Notes: generated by a model from the sequence alone, not told the origin. A stretch of DNA of 64,000 nt from Caproicibacter sp002399225 (GCA_036756705.1 DAIOKN010000007.1:1-64000); one strand, 5' to 3'. Positions 50,593 through 60,217 are shown, counted from the stretch's first letter. Numbers and translations: made by a program.

Positions 50593-53220
50593 ATGGATGC
50601 ACAGAAATTTACTCAGAAATCGCTGGAAGCGATCCAGCAAGCTCAGAATATTGCGATTGAGAACAGTAATATGCAGGTTGGGCAGGAACACCTGCTTCTC
50701 TCTCTCCTGACCCAGCAGAACGGGCTGATTTCTCAGTTGCTGAAAAAAATGAATATTGATGCGGAAGCAGTCACCCGCGACGCGCAGGAATTGGTCAAGA
50801 AACTGCCCGGTGTCACCGGGCCGGGCCGGGAACCTGGAAAAATCTACGTTTCCGCCGGGACAGACACCGTGCTGACCGAGTCGGAGCGCCTGGCCGAGCG
50901 TATGAAAGACGAATATGTCTCTGTAGAACATATGATGCTCGCGCTGATTGACCGGGCGGAACCGGAGATCCAAAATATTTTAAAACGCTATGGGATCAAC
51001 CGCAATTCCTTTTTAAACGCTCTGTCCTCCGTGCGCGGGAATACCCGCGTCACAAGCGACAATCCAGAAGAAACCTACGACGCTCTTTCAAAATATGCGC
51101 AAGATCTGGTCGCTCTTGCAAAAAATCATAAGCTGGACCCCGTGATTGGCCGGGACGAGGAAATCCGGAATGTCATCCTGATCCTCTCCCGCAAGACGAA
51201 AAACAACCCCGTCCTAATCGGGGAACCCGGCGTTGGCAAAACCGCCATCGCCGAAGGACTGGCACAGCGTATCGTGCGCGGCGACGTCCCGAACAGCATC
51301 AAAGACCATAAGGTTTTTTCGCTTGACATGGGTTCTTTGATCGCCGGCGCAAAATTCCGCGGCGAATTTGAAGAGCGCCTGAAAGCCGTTTTGAACGAAG
51401 TGAAAAAAAGCGACGGCAAAATTATTCTTTTCATCGACGAACTTCACACCATCGTTGGCGCGGGCAAAACCGAGGGAAGCATGGATGCCGGCAATCTGCT
51501 CAAGCCGATGCTGGCCCGCGGCGAACTGCACTGCATCGGGGCAACGACGCTGAATGAGTATCGCCAGTACATCGAAAAGGATGCAGCACTGGAGCGCCGG
51601 TTCCAGCCCGTTATGGTCGAGGAGCCCAGTGTGGAGGACACCATTGCGATTCTCCGCGGACTGAAAGAGCGTTATGAGGTGTTTCACGGCGTCAAGATTC
51701 AAGATCAGGCGCTGATTGCCGCGGCAGTGCTGAGCAACCGCTACATTACCGACCGCTTTCTTCCGGACAAGGCCATTGACCTTGTGGATGAAGCCTGCGC
51801 GATGGTCCGTACGGAAATTGATTCCATGCCGGTTGAACTCGACGAGATCTCACGGAAAATCATGCAGAAGGAAATTGAGGAAGCCGCGCTGAAAAAAGAC
51901 ACCGACCCGGTTTCGAAAGAACACCTGACCCAAATTCAGAAAGAACTAGCCGATGACCGCTCCCGCTTCAAGGAAATGAAAGCCAAATGGCAAAACGAAA
52001 AGCAGTCCATCAGCAAGGTGCGCAAGCTTCGCGAGCAGGTGGAACAGACCAATGCGGATATTGAAAAAGCAGAGCGAAACTATGATTTGAACAAAGCGGC
52101 GGAACTGAAATACGGCAAGCTGCCGGAACTGAAAAAGCAGCTAAAAGCCGAAGAGGAAACTGTTGAAAAGACACAAAGCAATACGGACTCTCTTCTGCAC
52201 GACCATGTCACAGAAGACGAAATTGCCCGGATCGTCTGCCGCTGGACCGGAATCCCGGTTTCCCGCCTGGTAGAAAGCGAACGGGAAAAACTGCTTCGAC
52301 TGGACGATACCCTGCATCAGCGCGTAGTCGGCCAGGATGAAGCCGTGCAAAAGGTCACAGACTGCATTCTGCGCTCCCGCGCCGGAATTCAGGATCCGAA
52401 CCGGCCGATCGGCTCGTTCCTGTTTCTCGGACCCACCGGAGTCGGGAAAACGGAACTGGCCAAAGCGCTTGCGCAGACGCTTTTTGATGATGAAAGGAAC
52501 ATGGTCCGCATCGATATGACCGAATATATGGAGAAATTCTCCGTTTCCCGCCTGATTGGGGCGCCTCCGGGCTACGTCGGTTATGAACAAGGCGGACAGT
52601 TGACCGAAGCGGTGCGCCGCCACCCTTACTCCGTCGTTTTGTTCGATGAGGTGGAAAAAGCGCATCCCGACGTGTTCAACATTCTACTCCAGGTGCTGGA
52701 CGACGGTCGGATCACCGATTCACAGGGGCGCACCATCGACTTTAAGAACACGATTCTGATTTTGACTTCCAACCTTGGTTCCAGCCAGATTCTGGACGGA
52801 ATCAACCAGGAAGGTCAGATCAGCAAAGAAGCGAAAGATCAGGTTCAAATGCTGCTGCGGCATCAGTTCCGCCCTGAATTTTTAAACCGTCTGGATGAAA
52901 TTGTCTTTTTCCGTCCTCTGACCCGGGATGAAATCGACAAAATCGTCGACCTGCAAATTGCTTCCCTGCAAAAACGTCTGGATGAAAAACAGATCAGCGT
53001 GCGGCTGACACCGGCAGCCAAAGAGTTGATTGTCAGTCGCGGGTACGACCCCGTCTACGGCGCAAGGCCGCTGAAAAGGTTTATTCAAAGCCATGTGGAA
53101 ACCCTAATTGCACGGAAGATGATCTCTTCTTCTCTTGCGCCCCATGCGGAACTGGTCATTGACAGCGACGGCGACCGCCTGGTCGCAGAGGACCAACAGA
53201 AAGAACTTCCGGCTTCGTAA
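50593..53220 (+). CDS. clpB: ATP-dependent chaperone ClpB
   Basis: Hexameric disaggregase working with DnaK. N-terminal Clp repeat domain, first AAA+ domain with GEPGVGKT and FIDELHTIVGAG, a complete coiled-coil middle domain (about 400-520) that separates it from ClpA/C, and a second AAA+ domain with GPTGVGKTELAKAL and LFDEVEKAHPDV. ATG 50593 is ten bases after AAGGAGG; a GTG at 50587 is also possible. About 875 residues, full length. Confidence 0.96.
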   Translation: MDAQKFTQKSLEAIQQAQNIAIENSNMQVGQEHLLLSLLTQQNGLISQLLKKMNIDAEAVTRDAQELVKKLPGVTGPGREPGKIYVSAGTDTVLTESERLAERMKDEYVSVEHMMLALIDRAEPEIQNILKRYGINRNSFLNALSSVRGNTRVTSDNPEETYDALSKYAQDLVALAKNHKLDPVIGRDEEIRNVILILSRKTKNNPVLIGEPGVGKTAIAEGLAQRIVRGDVPNSIKDHKVFSLDMGSLIAGAKFRGEFEERLKAVLNEVKKSDGKIILFIDELHTIVGAGKTEGSMDAGNLLKPMLARGELHCIGATTLNEYRQYIEKDAALERRFQPVMVEEPSVEDTIAILRGLKERYEVFHGVKIQDQALIAAAVLSNRYITDRFLPDKAIDLVDEACAMVRTEIDSMPVELDEISRKIMQKEIEEAALKKDTDPVSKEHLTQIQKELADDRSRFKEMKAKWQNEKQSISKVRKLREQVEQTNADIEKAERNYDLNKAAELKYGKLPELKKQLKAEEETVEKTQSNTDSLLHDHVTEDEIARIVCRWTGIPVSRLVESEREKLLRLDDTLHQRVVGQDEAVQKVTDCILRSRAGIQDPNRPIGSFLFLGPTGVGKTELAKALAQTLFDDERNMVRIDMTEYMEKFSVSRLIGAPPGYVGYEQGGQLTEAVRRHPYSVVLFDEVEKAHPDVFNILLQVLDDGRITDSQGRTIDFKNTILILTSNLGSSQILDGINQEGQISKEAKDQVQMLLRHQFRPEFLNRLDEIVFFRPLTRDEIDKIVDLQIASLQKRLDEKQISVRLTPAAKELIVSRGYDPVYGARPLKRFIQSHVETLIARKMISSSLAPHAELVIDSDGDRLVAEDQQKELPAS

Positions 53221-53278
53221 GCTTTATAAATTCTCAAAAGGAATGTCAATCTTACCGAAATTTTTCACTTTCAATAAT

Positions 53279-53316
53279 CAAACGCCGCTTGGGTTTTCGA
53301 TCCCAAGCGGCGTTTG
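53279..53316 (+). terminator. Perfect 15-bp hairpin after clpB
   Basis: Arms 53279-53293 and 53302-53316 pair perfectly; there is no U-tract on either strand. It lies in the convergent gap between clpB and the tetR-type gene. Confidence 0.55.
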
Positions 53317-53367
53317 AAGTACTAAGAGGATAAAATTCGGCAAAAACCGACTTTTTTAACAAAAAAA

Positions 53368-53943
53368 TTAAGCTGAGTCTCTTTGCGCCTCATTCAGAGA
53401 GCTATCTCGATAAAGAAGATGTTGAAGATACTCGAGCTGAACGTGAAGCTGATAGTCTTCTCCAACGACTCTGTCGCTGATCACAACGCTCAAAAGCAGA
53501 AGCTGAGCAGCATAGTCCTTCATTTCCTGAGAAAAACTTCCATTTTCAGAATTCACCTGCGGCAACGGCATTAGCTTTCTGGCGAACTCATGGACAATCT
53601 TGGAACACATTTTACCGTAAATCGGACTAGTCAGCACTTGAATGATAAACTTCGCCTCCGCAGAGGTCTCGGAACTGAGCCGGACAAACTGACTCATTTT
53701 GTCTTTCAGCGGCTCTGTCGAATCCGACACAACTTGAAACAACCGGCTCAGTTCTTCATCTAAATAAAGTTGGACGCAATCAACAACGATTTCATCTTTA
53801 TTTTTGAAATATTGATAAATGGATGCTTCATTGATCTTAGCCGCTCCGGCTAATTTTTTAATAGGAGTGCGATCGATTCCATTTTCAGAAAAAGTCTGGA
53901 TAAAAGATTTCAGATACTTTTTTTTTCGTTCTTCCCGATTCAT
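53368..53943 (-). CDS. TetR-family transcriptional regulator
   Basis: 191 residues. N-terminal helix-turn-helix as TPIKKLAGAAKINEASIYQYFKNK (about residues 22-45), the normal TetR/AcrR pattern; the ligand domain is unassigned. AAAGGAGGGG precedes the ATG. No obvious target gene is adjacent; autoregulation is possible. Confidence 0.92.
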   Translation of the reverse strand: MNREERKKKYLKSFIQTFSENGIDRTPIKKLAGAAKINEASIYQYFKNKDEIVVDCVQLYLDEELSRLFQVVSDSTEPLKDKMSQFVRLSSETSAEAKFIIQVLTSPIYGKMCSKIVHEFARKLMPLPQVNSENGSFSQEMKDYAAQLLLLSVVISDRVVGEDYQLHVQLEYLQHLLYRDSSLNEAQRDSA

Positions 53944-54180
53944 TTCATCCCCTCCTTTTCTCTTATTTTAACTGTATGACAAAATAAATATTTTACTTTT
54001 TAGAAATATAATCATATATTTATGCATTTTTTAATTTCTCAGTAAAATTTAAGTTTTTCAAACCAATTACAAAGAAATCCGTGCCAGTTTTTATTTTTTC
54101 ATCTCTAATCCAGCAAAGTATTTAAGACTCTTGAACATTTTTTGAAAAAACAAACCTGTCGCATATAAAATTCAAAAAAC

Positions 54181-54217
54181 AAAATGCCTGCTTTTCTTAG
54201 AGAAAAGCAGGCATTTT
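54181..54217 (-). terminator. Terminator after the Mrp gene
   Basis: A nearly perfect 17-bp stem with a 3-base loop (AAAATGCCTGCTTTTCT and its complement). A/T runs at both ends allow termination from either side. Confidence 0.85.
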
Positions 54218-54228
54218 AAAAGAATAAA

Positions 54229-55068
54229 TTAATTTTTACTCAGCCGCTCCACTGCATCGGTAGCGTTCGAAAGCCAGGGAGCTTCAATCTGCTCCACTTC
54301 CCCCGCATCACATTTCGCGGCAACCTGAGGATCAAGCGGGCATCTGCCCAAAACTTTCAGCCCAAATTTCTGAGCTGTCTGCTCCACATGGCTTTTCCCG
54401 AAAACAGAAATTTCCTTTCCACAATCCGGGCATTTAACATAGCTCATATTTTCCACGATACCGAGAATTGGCACTTTCATCATTTTTGCCATAGATACCG
54501 CCTTGGAAACAATCATGGAAACCAGCTCCTGCGGCGAAGTAACGATGACAATTCCGCTTACCGGGATCGACTGAAACACAGTCAGCGGAACATCGCCGGT
54601 GCCCGGCGGCATATCGACGAACAGGAAATTAACGTCCTTCCAGATCACATCCGTCCAAAACTGCTTGACTACATTTGCGATCATCGGTCCGCGCCAAACG
54701 ACAGGCGCGCTCTCATCTTCCAGCAACAAATTAACAGAAATGATGTCGATTCCCGTGCGAGTGGTTGCTGGCAGAATTCCCTCGTCATTCCCCATCGCGT
54801 GCTGGTGAACACCAAAAATCTTCGGAATCGACGGCCCGGTGATATCCGCATCCAAGACACCGGTGTGATAGCCGCGGCGGTTGAGCTGCACCGCCAGCAG
54901 CGAAGTCATCAGGCTTTTCCCCACACCGCCCTTTCCACTGACAACGCCGATCACATGGTCGATCTTGCTCTTTGAATTCGGTTTTTCAAGAAAACTCTGC
55001 GGTTTGTCGCGCGATGTGCATGATTCCCCGCAGGATGAACAGTCATGGCTGCAATTTTCTGCGCTCAT
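54229..55068 (-). CDS. Mrp/NBP35-type Fe-S carrier P-loop ATPase
   Basis: 279 residues. Deviant Walker A VSGKGGVGKSLMTSLLA; CxxC in VKCPDCGKEI for cluster binding; an N-terminal cysteine-rich stretch (CSHDCSSCGESC) suggests a second cluster, as in NBP35-type proteins. It probably delivers Fe-S clusters to target enzymes. ATG 55068 is nine bases after AAGGAG; a TTG at 55074 is possible. Monocistronic. Confidence 0.92.
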   Translation of the reverse strand: MSAENCSHDCSSCGESCTSRDKPQSFLEKPNSKSKIDHVIGVVSGKGGVGKSLMTSLLAVQLNRRGYHTGVLDADITGPSIPKIFGVHQHAMGNDEGILPATTRTGIDIISVNLLLEDESAPVVWRGPMIANVVKQFWTDVIWKDVNFLFVDMPPGTGDVPLTVFQSIPVSGIVIVTSPQELVSMIVSKAVSMAKMMKVPILGIVENMSYVKCPDCGKEISVFGKSHVEQTAQKFGLKVLGRCPLDPQVAAKCDAGEVEQIEAPWLSNATDAVERLSKN

Positions 55069-55137
55069 CTTCAATAACTCCTTTTCACGACATACGGACT
55101 CTTGTTCTATTTTAAGATTCTATACTAAATTTGTCAA

Positions 55138-56100
55138 CTAAAATTCCATTTTAATGCTGCGTAAAAATAAGTCGGAAAGGACCCGGTTCGGTTCTTCCCC
55201 TTTGTTGATAACACGGTCGACCGCATTGCTGATGGGCAGGTCGGCGTGATACCGCTCCCCCAGAACCAGCATTGCCTTCGTGGTCTCCACCCCCTCGGCC
55301 AGCTCTCCATACGGCTCCCCGCGTACCAAGGATTCCCCAAAGCGCCGATTATGACTGTAGGGAGAAAAGACGGTTGCCTCATAATCTCCCAGATGCGCAA
55401 GGCCGTAGGCCGTGATTTCATTGCCGCCCATCTTGCGGATCAATCTGGCAATTTCCCGCGTTCCGCGCGACATTAATGCGCCTTTGAGCGCAGTCTTGTC
55501 TAAACCGTCCAGCATTCCGGCAGCTATGCCAATTACATTTTTGGAAGCCGCTCCGATTTCATTGCCGAGCAGATCGCTGCCGTAGTAAAAGCGAATCAGG
55601 TCGCTGGAAAACAGCCTGACCAGCTCTTTCTTTAAGGACATGGAGCGGCTGTCGATTACCATGCAGTTCGGGATTCCCCGTAAAAAATCCTGTACATGGC
55701 CAGGCCCGACCCAAATAGCGACCGGTGTGTCCGGCTTGTACTCCTCAAAGATCTGAGTCAGGCGCTTTCCTGTGCCCGACTCCAGCCCTTTCATGCAGAG
55801 AACGACGGCCTTTCCCTCAAGGTTGAAGGAGGAGAGCTGCTGCATCAGGGAACGAAACGACTGCGCTCCAATCGAGATCACGAGGATCTGTGAGGCGGCC
55901 GCTTCCTCGAGATCCGAAGTCAGCACCACCCGGTCGCTCAGACTGACAAGCCCGTTGGTTCTGTTCCGGTGCAGAACGGCAAGCTTTTGAGAACTCTGCC
56001 TGCCATACAGCGTGACGTGATACCCAATGCTGTCTAGATACCATGCGAGGAAGCTTCCCCAGCGACCGCAGCCAATGATAGAAATCCGCAATCCAACCAT
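55138..56100 (-). CDS. gpsA: NAD(P)-dependent glycerol-3-phosphate dehydrogenase
   Basis: Makes glycerol-3-phosphate for phospholipid synthesis. N-terminal Rossmann motif IIGCGRWGSFLA; catalytic region NEIGAASKNVIGIAAGML and LGDYEATVFSPYSHNRRFGE. 320 residues. The ATG at 56100 touches its GGGAG site; a TTG at 56091 has better spacing. It follows the ABC transporter operon after a terminator. Confidence 0.9.
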   Translation of the reverse strand: MVGLRISIIGCGRWGSFLAWYLDSIGYHVTLYGRQSSQKLAVLHRNRTNGLVSLSDRVVLTSDLEEAAASQILVISIGAQSFRSLMQQLSSFNLEGKAVVLCMKGLESGTGKRLTQIFEEYKPDTPVAIWVGPGHVQDFLRGIPNCMVIDSRSMSLKKELVRLFSSDLIRFYYGSDLLGNEIGAASKNVIGIAAGMLDGLDKTALKGALMSRGTREIARLIRKMGGNEITAYGLAHLGDYEATVFSPYSHNRRFGESLVRGEPYGELAEGVETTKAMLVLGERYHADLPISNAVDRVINKGEEPNRVLSDLFLRSIKMEF

Positions 56101-56130
56101 CTCCCGATTTTAGTATATCAGTATCATAGC

Positions 56131-56170
56131 AAAAAAAACGGGAGCGGACAACTGTCCGCTCCCGTTTTTT
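56131..56170. terminator. Terminator after the Trp transporter operon
   Basis: A perfect 11-bp GC-rich stem (56139-56149 with 56154-56164) with an A-run on one side and a T-run on the other; works for the minus-strand operon. Confidence 0.9.
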
Positions 56171-56267
56171 AACGATTTTGATTTTTTCATCCGTCAAACA
56201 CCCCTATAAAAAGATGGCACTCGCCCGTATCCGGCAGGAGAATCACAATCAGCTTTCCCACAGTTTT

Positions 56268-57083
56268 TTACAGATTATCGACCTCTTCCACGCTGATTTC
56301 ATTGAACCGGGCCGTCAGATCACGGAGTTCCAGAGCATCTTTTTCTCCGTCGCAGACATCCAGAACCAGTCTGCCGTGGTGCATCATCACAAGGCGGTCG
56401 CCGTATGCCAGAGCAAAGCGCAGATTGTGCGTCACCATCAGTACCGTTAAATGCTTTTCCCTCACAAATCGTAACGTCATCTCCATCACGTTTTTACTGG
56501 AAGACGGGTCGAGCGCCGCCGTGTGCTCATCCAGAATCAGCAGATCGATCGGCGTCATGGTGCAGACCAGCAGCGCCAGCGCCTGCCGTTGACCGCCCGA
56601 AAGACTGGCAACCGGCAGGTCGAGCTGATTTTCCAGACCGAGCTTCAGCAGTTCCAGCTTTGACCGGTACTCATCGATTGTTTTTCGGTTGATCCCGCGT
56701 GAAAGGCCGTATCGTTTCCCTTTGTGATCGGCAAGCGACAGGTTCTCGAGGATGGTCAGTTGCGGGCAGGTGCCAAGTGCCGGGTCCTGAAACACGCGGC
56801 CGATCCGGCGGGATCGGAGATGTTCCGGCACCCGGGTGATGTTTTTCCCCCCGAGCAAAATTTCCCCCGAATCCGGCTCCTCCCCGCCGCAAAGAAGATT
56901 TAACAGGGTCGTTTTTCCGGAGCCGTTGCTGCCGATCATACAGACAAAGCAACCCTGAGCGACAGAAAAATGAAAATCCTGAAACAGCTTTAATTCGCTG
57001 ACGGAACCTCGATTGAAAGTTTTATCAATATGACGCATCTCCAGCAGTGGAGTCCCGCGTTCAGACCTGCGTTCTGGCAACAT
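56268..57083 (-). CDS. ABC transporter ATP-binding protein (TrpZ-type)
   Basis: ATPase of the T-box-regulated transporter. Walker A GSNGSGKTTLLNLL, signature LSGGQRQALAL, Walker B LLILDEHTAALDP, H-loop VTHNLRFA. 271 residues. Overlaps the permease gene by 23 bases. It belongs to the COG1101 group found with ABC permeases of the COG4120 type; the Trp specificity comes from the upstream T-box. Confidence 0.9.
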   Translation of the reverse strand: MLPERRSERGTPLLEMRHIDKTFNRGSVSELKLFQDFHFSVAQGCFVCMIGSNGSGKTTLLNLLCGGEEPDSGEILLGGKNITRVPEHLRSRRIGRVFQDPALGTCPQLTILENLSLADHKGKRYGLSRGINRKTIDEYRSKLELLKLGLENQLDLPVASLSGGQRQALALLVCTMTPIDLLILDEHTAALDPSSSKNVMEMTLRFVREKHLTVLMVTHNLRFALAYGDRLVMMHHGRLVLDVCDGEKDALELRDLTARFNEISVEEVDNL

Positions 57084-57975
57084 GCCTTTTCCTCCTTCCC
57101 GTCGGCATGGTTTTGTTGGCCACCAGCACGATGGTGAGCAATACCGCCATGAGCAGCTTCATGTAGTTGGTTGGCAGCCCGAGCTGCAAAGCGATCATCA
57201 GCACACCGCGGTACAGAACCGCGCCCAGCACGACCGCCGTGGTGGACCGCAAAAATTTGATCCCGGAGAAAAGATTGATCCCCACGATAACGGCGGCAAG
57301 CCCCAGCACGATCATGCCGGTGCCGCAGTAAATATCAGCGGATTCTTCCCGCTGGGAAAGGATGCACCCCGAAAGAGCCGCCAGACCGTTGCCCAGCATC
57401 AGGCCCAGAATTTTCATGTTGCCGGGATCTTTTCCCAGCGACACGACATATCTCGGGTTATCCCCGGCAGCGCGCAGAAGCAGGCCTGATTTTGTTTTCA
57501 GATACAGGTCAAGCAGAATTTTAATCGCCAGGCAGAACAGGAATGCCACCGTGAGCGCCCGCAGGGTATTTTGAGAATCCGGGATCAGCGCCGCAGGCCC
57601 GGAGGTATAAATGGTCGGCTGATTGTAAAACGCCTTGACTGCGCTACCGGAGGTAATGGCGAGGTTGACGCTCCATAAAGCCGTCATCACCAAAATTCCG
57701 GAAAGCAGGTCGGTAATCCGCAGCTTAACATGCAGCAGTCCCGTCACCCCGCCGGCTGCAGCCCCGCAGAGAAATGCCGCAAGGCACGCGAACCACGGAT
57801 TCAGTCCGGAAGCGATCATCACGCCGGCCACGCACGAACCGAGCGGAAACGTCCCTTCCACCGTAAGATCCGGAAAATTCAGCACCTGGTAGGTCACATA
57901 AATTCCAAGGGCCATAATTCCGTAGACAAACCCTTCTTGCAGCACACTGACCAAGATTTCAAAAAAGACATTCAT
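57061..57975 (-). CDS. ABC transporter permease (TrpY-type)
   Basis: 304-residue permease with about eight membrane helices, BPD_transp_2-like (LNFPDLTVEGTFPLGSCVAGV near the N-terminus). It forms the membrane channel with the adjacent ATPase and lipoprotein. It starts 30 bases after the lipoprotein gene and ends in a basic tail. Confidence 0.9.
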   Translation of the reverse strand: MNVFFEILVSVLQEGFVYGIMALGIYVTYQVLNFPDLTVEGTFPLGSCVAGVMIASGLNPWFACLAAFLCGAAAGGVTGLLHVKLRITDLLSGILVMTALWSVNLAITSGSAVKAFYNQPTIYTSGPAALIPDSQNTLRALTVAFLFCLAIKILLDLYLKTKSGLLLRAAGDNPRYVVSLGKDPGNMKILGLMLGNGLAALSGCILSQREESADIYCGTGMIVLGLAAVIVGINLFSGIKFLRSTTAVVLGAVLYRGVLMIALQLGLPTNYMKLLMAVLLTIVLVANKTMPTGRRKRHVARTQV

Positions 57976-58005
57976 ATCATTTGTCCCCGCTTCCCATCCA
58001 TGGTA

Positions 58006-59043
58006 TTATCCGGCAATTTTTTCCGCGCTGGAATATGCTTTCGGCAGGGAAATTCCAAGCTGCTGCATCACTTTTTTGTTGTAAACCGGTTTTCCGTCCT
58101 GAACGGTGTAAACCGAGAGATCCGCCGCCTTGACCGTGCCGTTCAGAATCTTTGCGGCCATTTTGCCGGTTTGTTCACCCAAAACTACATAGTCGATGCC
58201 GACTGTAGCGAGGCAGCCGTTTTTGACCTGTTCCACCTCAGAGCCAAAAATTGGAATTTTCGCCTCATTTGCCGCTTGCAGCAAGCCTGGCAGGTGGTTG
58301 ACGACATTATTGTCGGTGAAATTGTTGATGCAGTCCACCTTTTTAGAAATCAGCGTCTTCATTCCGGGTTCCACATCGGAAGAGCCGGTTACGCCGACGT
58401 CGATCACTTCAAACCCGTATTTCGGCGCGAGGCGCTGAAAAGTCTTCAGGCTGGCAGTGGAATTCGGTTCGCTGGTGGTATGAAGTACGCCGATTTTTTT
58501 TGCATGCGGTAAAAACGCGCGGATTAGTTTAAGCTGGCTTTCCAGCGGCAGAATATCGGCAGAACCGGTGCAGTTGACTCCCGGCTTCGCAAGCGATTTG
58601 ACAATACCCGCCCCGACCGGGTCACCGACGGCGGTGAAAACGGTGGGAATCTTCGTCGGGTTTGCCGCACCGTACAGCGCCATTGCAGCCGGGGTTGCAA
58701 TTCCCATGACCAAATCGTAATTTTTGGCCACCATGGTCTTGGCTATCGTCTGGGCATTATTGGCATCCGCCTGGGAATTCTGAAAATCTATCGTCAGATT
58801 TTTCCCTTTCTCATAGCCGGATTCCTTGAGGCCTTTCATAAAGCCGGTGTAGCAGTTATCGAGCGATGGATTGACAGCATACTCGATGACCCCGATGGAT
58901 TTGTAAGCCTTTGACTGCGCACCGCCGGATTTCCCGGCGGGAATGGCGGATGATGCGGAGCCGCCGGAAGAACAGGCGCCAAACGCCCCGGAAAGGAGAA
59001 TGGCTAAAGCCGCCGCAGTCAGCTTTTTTGCAAAATTTTTCAT
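58006..59043 (-). CDS. ABC transporter substrate-binding lipoprotein (TrpX-type)
   Basis: 345 residues with a lipoprotein signal peptide: basic MKNFAKK, hydrophobic core, then GAFGAC with the lipidated cysteine, and a Ser/Gly-rich linker. The body is an ABC_sub_bind (DUF534) protein with YKSIGVIEYAVNPSLDNCY and repeated substrate-binding segments. The ATG at 59043 follows GGAGGG. It is the first gene after the T-box, so tryptophan or a precursor is the likely ligand. Confidence 0.92.
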   Translation of the reverse strand: MKNFAKKLTAAALAILLSGAFGACSSGGSASSAIPAGKSGGAQSKAYKSIGVIEYAVNPSLDNCYTGFMKGLKESGYEKGKNLTIDFQNSQADANNAQTIAKTMVAKNYDLVMGIATPAAMALYGAANPTKIPTVFTAVGDPVGAGIVKSLAKPGVNCTGSADILPLESQLKLIRAFLPHAKKIGVLHTTSEPNSTASLKTFQRLAPKYGFEVIDVGVTGSSDVEPGMKTLISKKVDCINNFTDNNVVNHLPGLLQAANEAKIPIFGSEVEQVKNGCLATVGIDYVVLGEQTGKMAAKILNGTVKAADLSVYTVQDGKPVYNKKVMQQLGISLPKAYSSAEKIAG

Positions 59044-59159
59044 ACAAAACGCCCTCCAGAGATTCAAAATTATTATGGTTTCTCTTAAAATTAGGCTTTC
59101 GCCACCAGCCGTCCGGCATCGGAACCACCTCCTTCCTTTTGAAAACCAGCGAAAAGGCA

Positions 59160-59442
59160 AACAAAAAAGCCCTTGCCCCTGCAAACACAGGGACAAGAGC
59201 CTAAAACTCCTGCGGTACCACCCACATTGGCGTAAAGAACGCCCTCTCGCTCCATACACCGACATGTATGCTTCCTTGGTAACGGGTGAAGATCCCGTCA
59301 GGCACTACTTGGCTCCCGCCTTTCGTCCCGCCCTCATAAGTCCATTCCTCCGATCCGTTTTTACCGCAATCTCACCGTCAGCGGCTCTCTTTTTGAAAAA
59401 CGAAAGTCCGAAGTACTATTCTTACTCGCCGGTTTTTATATT
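59160..59442 (-). promoter_or_regulatory. Tryptophan T-box riboswitch
   Basis: Minus-strand leader of about 280 bases. The T-box consensus appears as GGGTGGTACCGC (about 59211-59224), followed by a terminator hairpin with Ts (59163-59200). The stem I part contains a GAATGGA motif; its codon TGG lies at 59342-59344, so the specifier is Trp. Uncharged tRNA-Trp should stabilise the antiterminator and switch on the transporter genes. Confidence 0.92.
59163..59200 (-). terminator. T-box terminator hairpin
   Basis: Minus-strand arms GCTCTTGTCCC (59190-59200) and GGGGCAAGGGC (59169-59179) pair around a 10-base loop and are followed by six Ts; in the antiterminated state it is replaced by pairing with the T-box sequence. 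Confidence 0.85.
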
Positions 59443-59448
59443 GGTAGT

Positions 59449-59477
59449 ATTATATGCTGACGAACTGTTTTTGTCAA
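59449..59477 (-). promoter_or_regulatory. Consensus sigma-A promoter of the Trp transporter operon
   Basis: On the minus strand TTGACA (59472-59477) and TATAAT (59449-59454) are exactly 17 bases apart. Strong basal transcription is consistent with control by attenuation. Confidence 0.92.
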
Positions 59478-59590
59478 GGCTTTTTGCATTGCCGCACAAT
59501 GGCAAGTGGAATCAGCCGATTACATTTTGCTCTGTTCTTATGGTATAATGAAATGAAACCGGACGGTGAGAAAAAGCGGAGGGACGCAAA

Positions 59591-60217
59591 ATGAAAACAG
59601 TCATTACCATTGCACGGCAGTATGGAAGCGGCGGCAGAGAAATCGGACAAAGGCTGGCCCACAGGTTTTCCATCCCGTTTTACGACCGGGCACTGATCGC
59701 CGAAGCGGCCAGACAAAGCGGGTGGAGCCGCGAGATTCTGGAACAGGCGGATGAAAAGTCCGGGAACAACCTTCTTCATGCAATGATGCTGGGGAATTAT
59801 TCCTATGCTGACAGCCCGGCCGAACGTCTGCCAATCAACGACAGGCTTTTTCAACTTCAGGTAAAGCTGATCTGCAAAGCCGCCGATACCGGGCCGTGCG
59901 TGATCGTTGGGCGCTGCGCCGACGACATCCTGCGCGGCCGAAAAGACGTGATGAGTCTGTTTTTGTACGCCGACCTGACATTTCGGAAAGAGCGCGCAGT
60001 CAGGGAATACAACATTCAGGCAAAAGATGCTGCTGGCTGGATGGCCAAAAAGGACAAACAGCGTGCCAGCTACTATCATTTTTATACGGATCGCCGGTGG
60101 GGAGAAAGTGAAAATTATCACCTTTGCATCAATTCTTCCTGTCTTGGCCTTGCAGGGACGGAAGCACTGATCACCCGGGCGGTGGAATTATATGAAAAGC
60201 GGGCAATGCAGGAATAA
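59591..60217 (+). CDS. Cytidylate kinase-like family protein
   Basis: 208-residue P-loop protein: MKTVITIARQYGSGGREIG gives a Walker A of the type GSGGREIG; DRALIAEAAR, VIVGRCADDIL and a lid region with YYHFYTDRRWG follow. This fits the Cytidylate_kin2 (AAA_26) family. The real substrate is unknown; canonical cytidylate kinase is not claimed. Plus-strand gene upstream of DUF1540. Confidence 0.85.
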   Translation: MKTVITIARQYGSGGREIGQRLAHRFSIPFYDRALIAEAARQSGWSREILEQADEKSGNNLLHAMMLGNYSYADSPAERLPINDRLFQLQVKLICKAADTGPCVIVGRCADDILRGRKDVMSLFLYADLTFRKERAVREYNIQAKDAAGWMAKKDKQRASYYHFYTDRRWGESENYHLCINSSCLGLAGTEALITRAVELYEKRAMQE

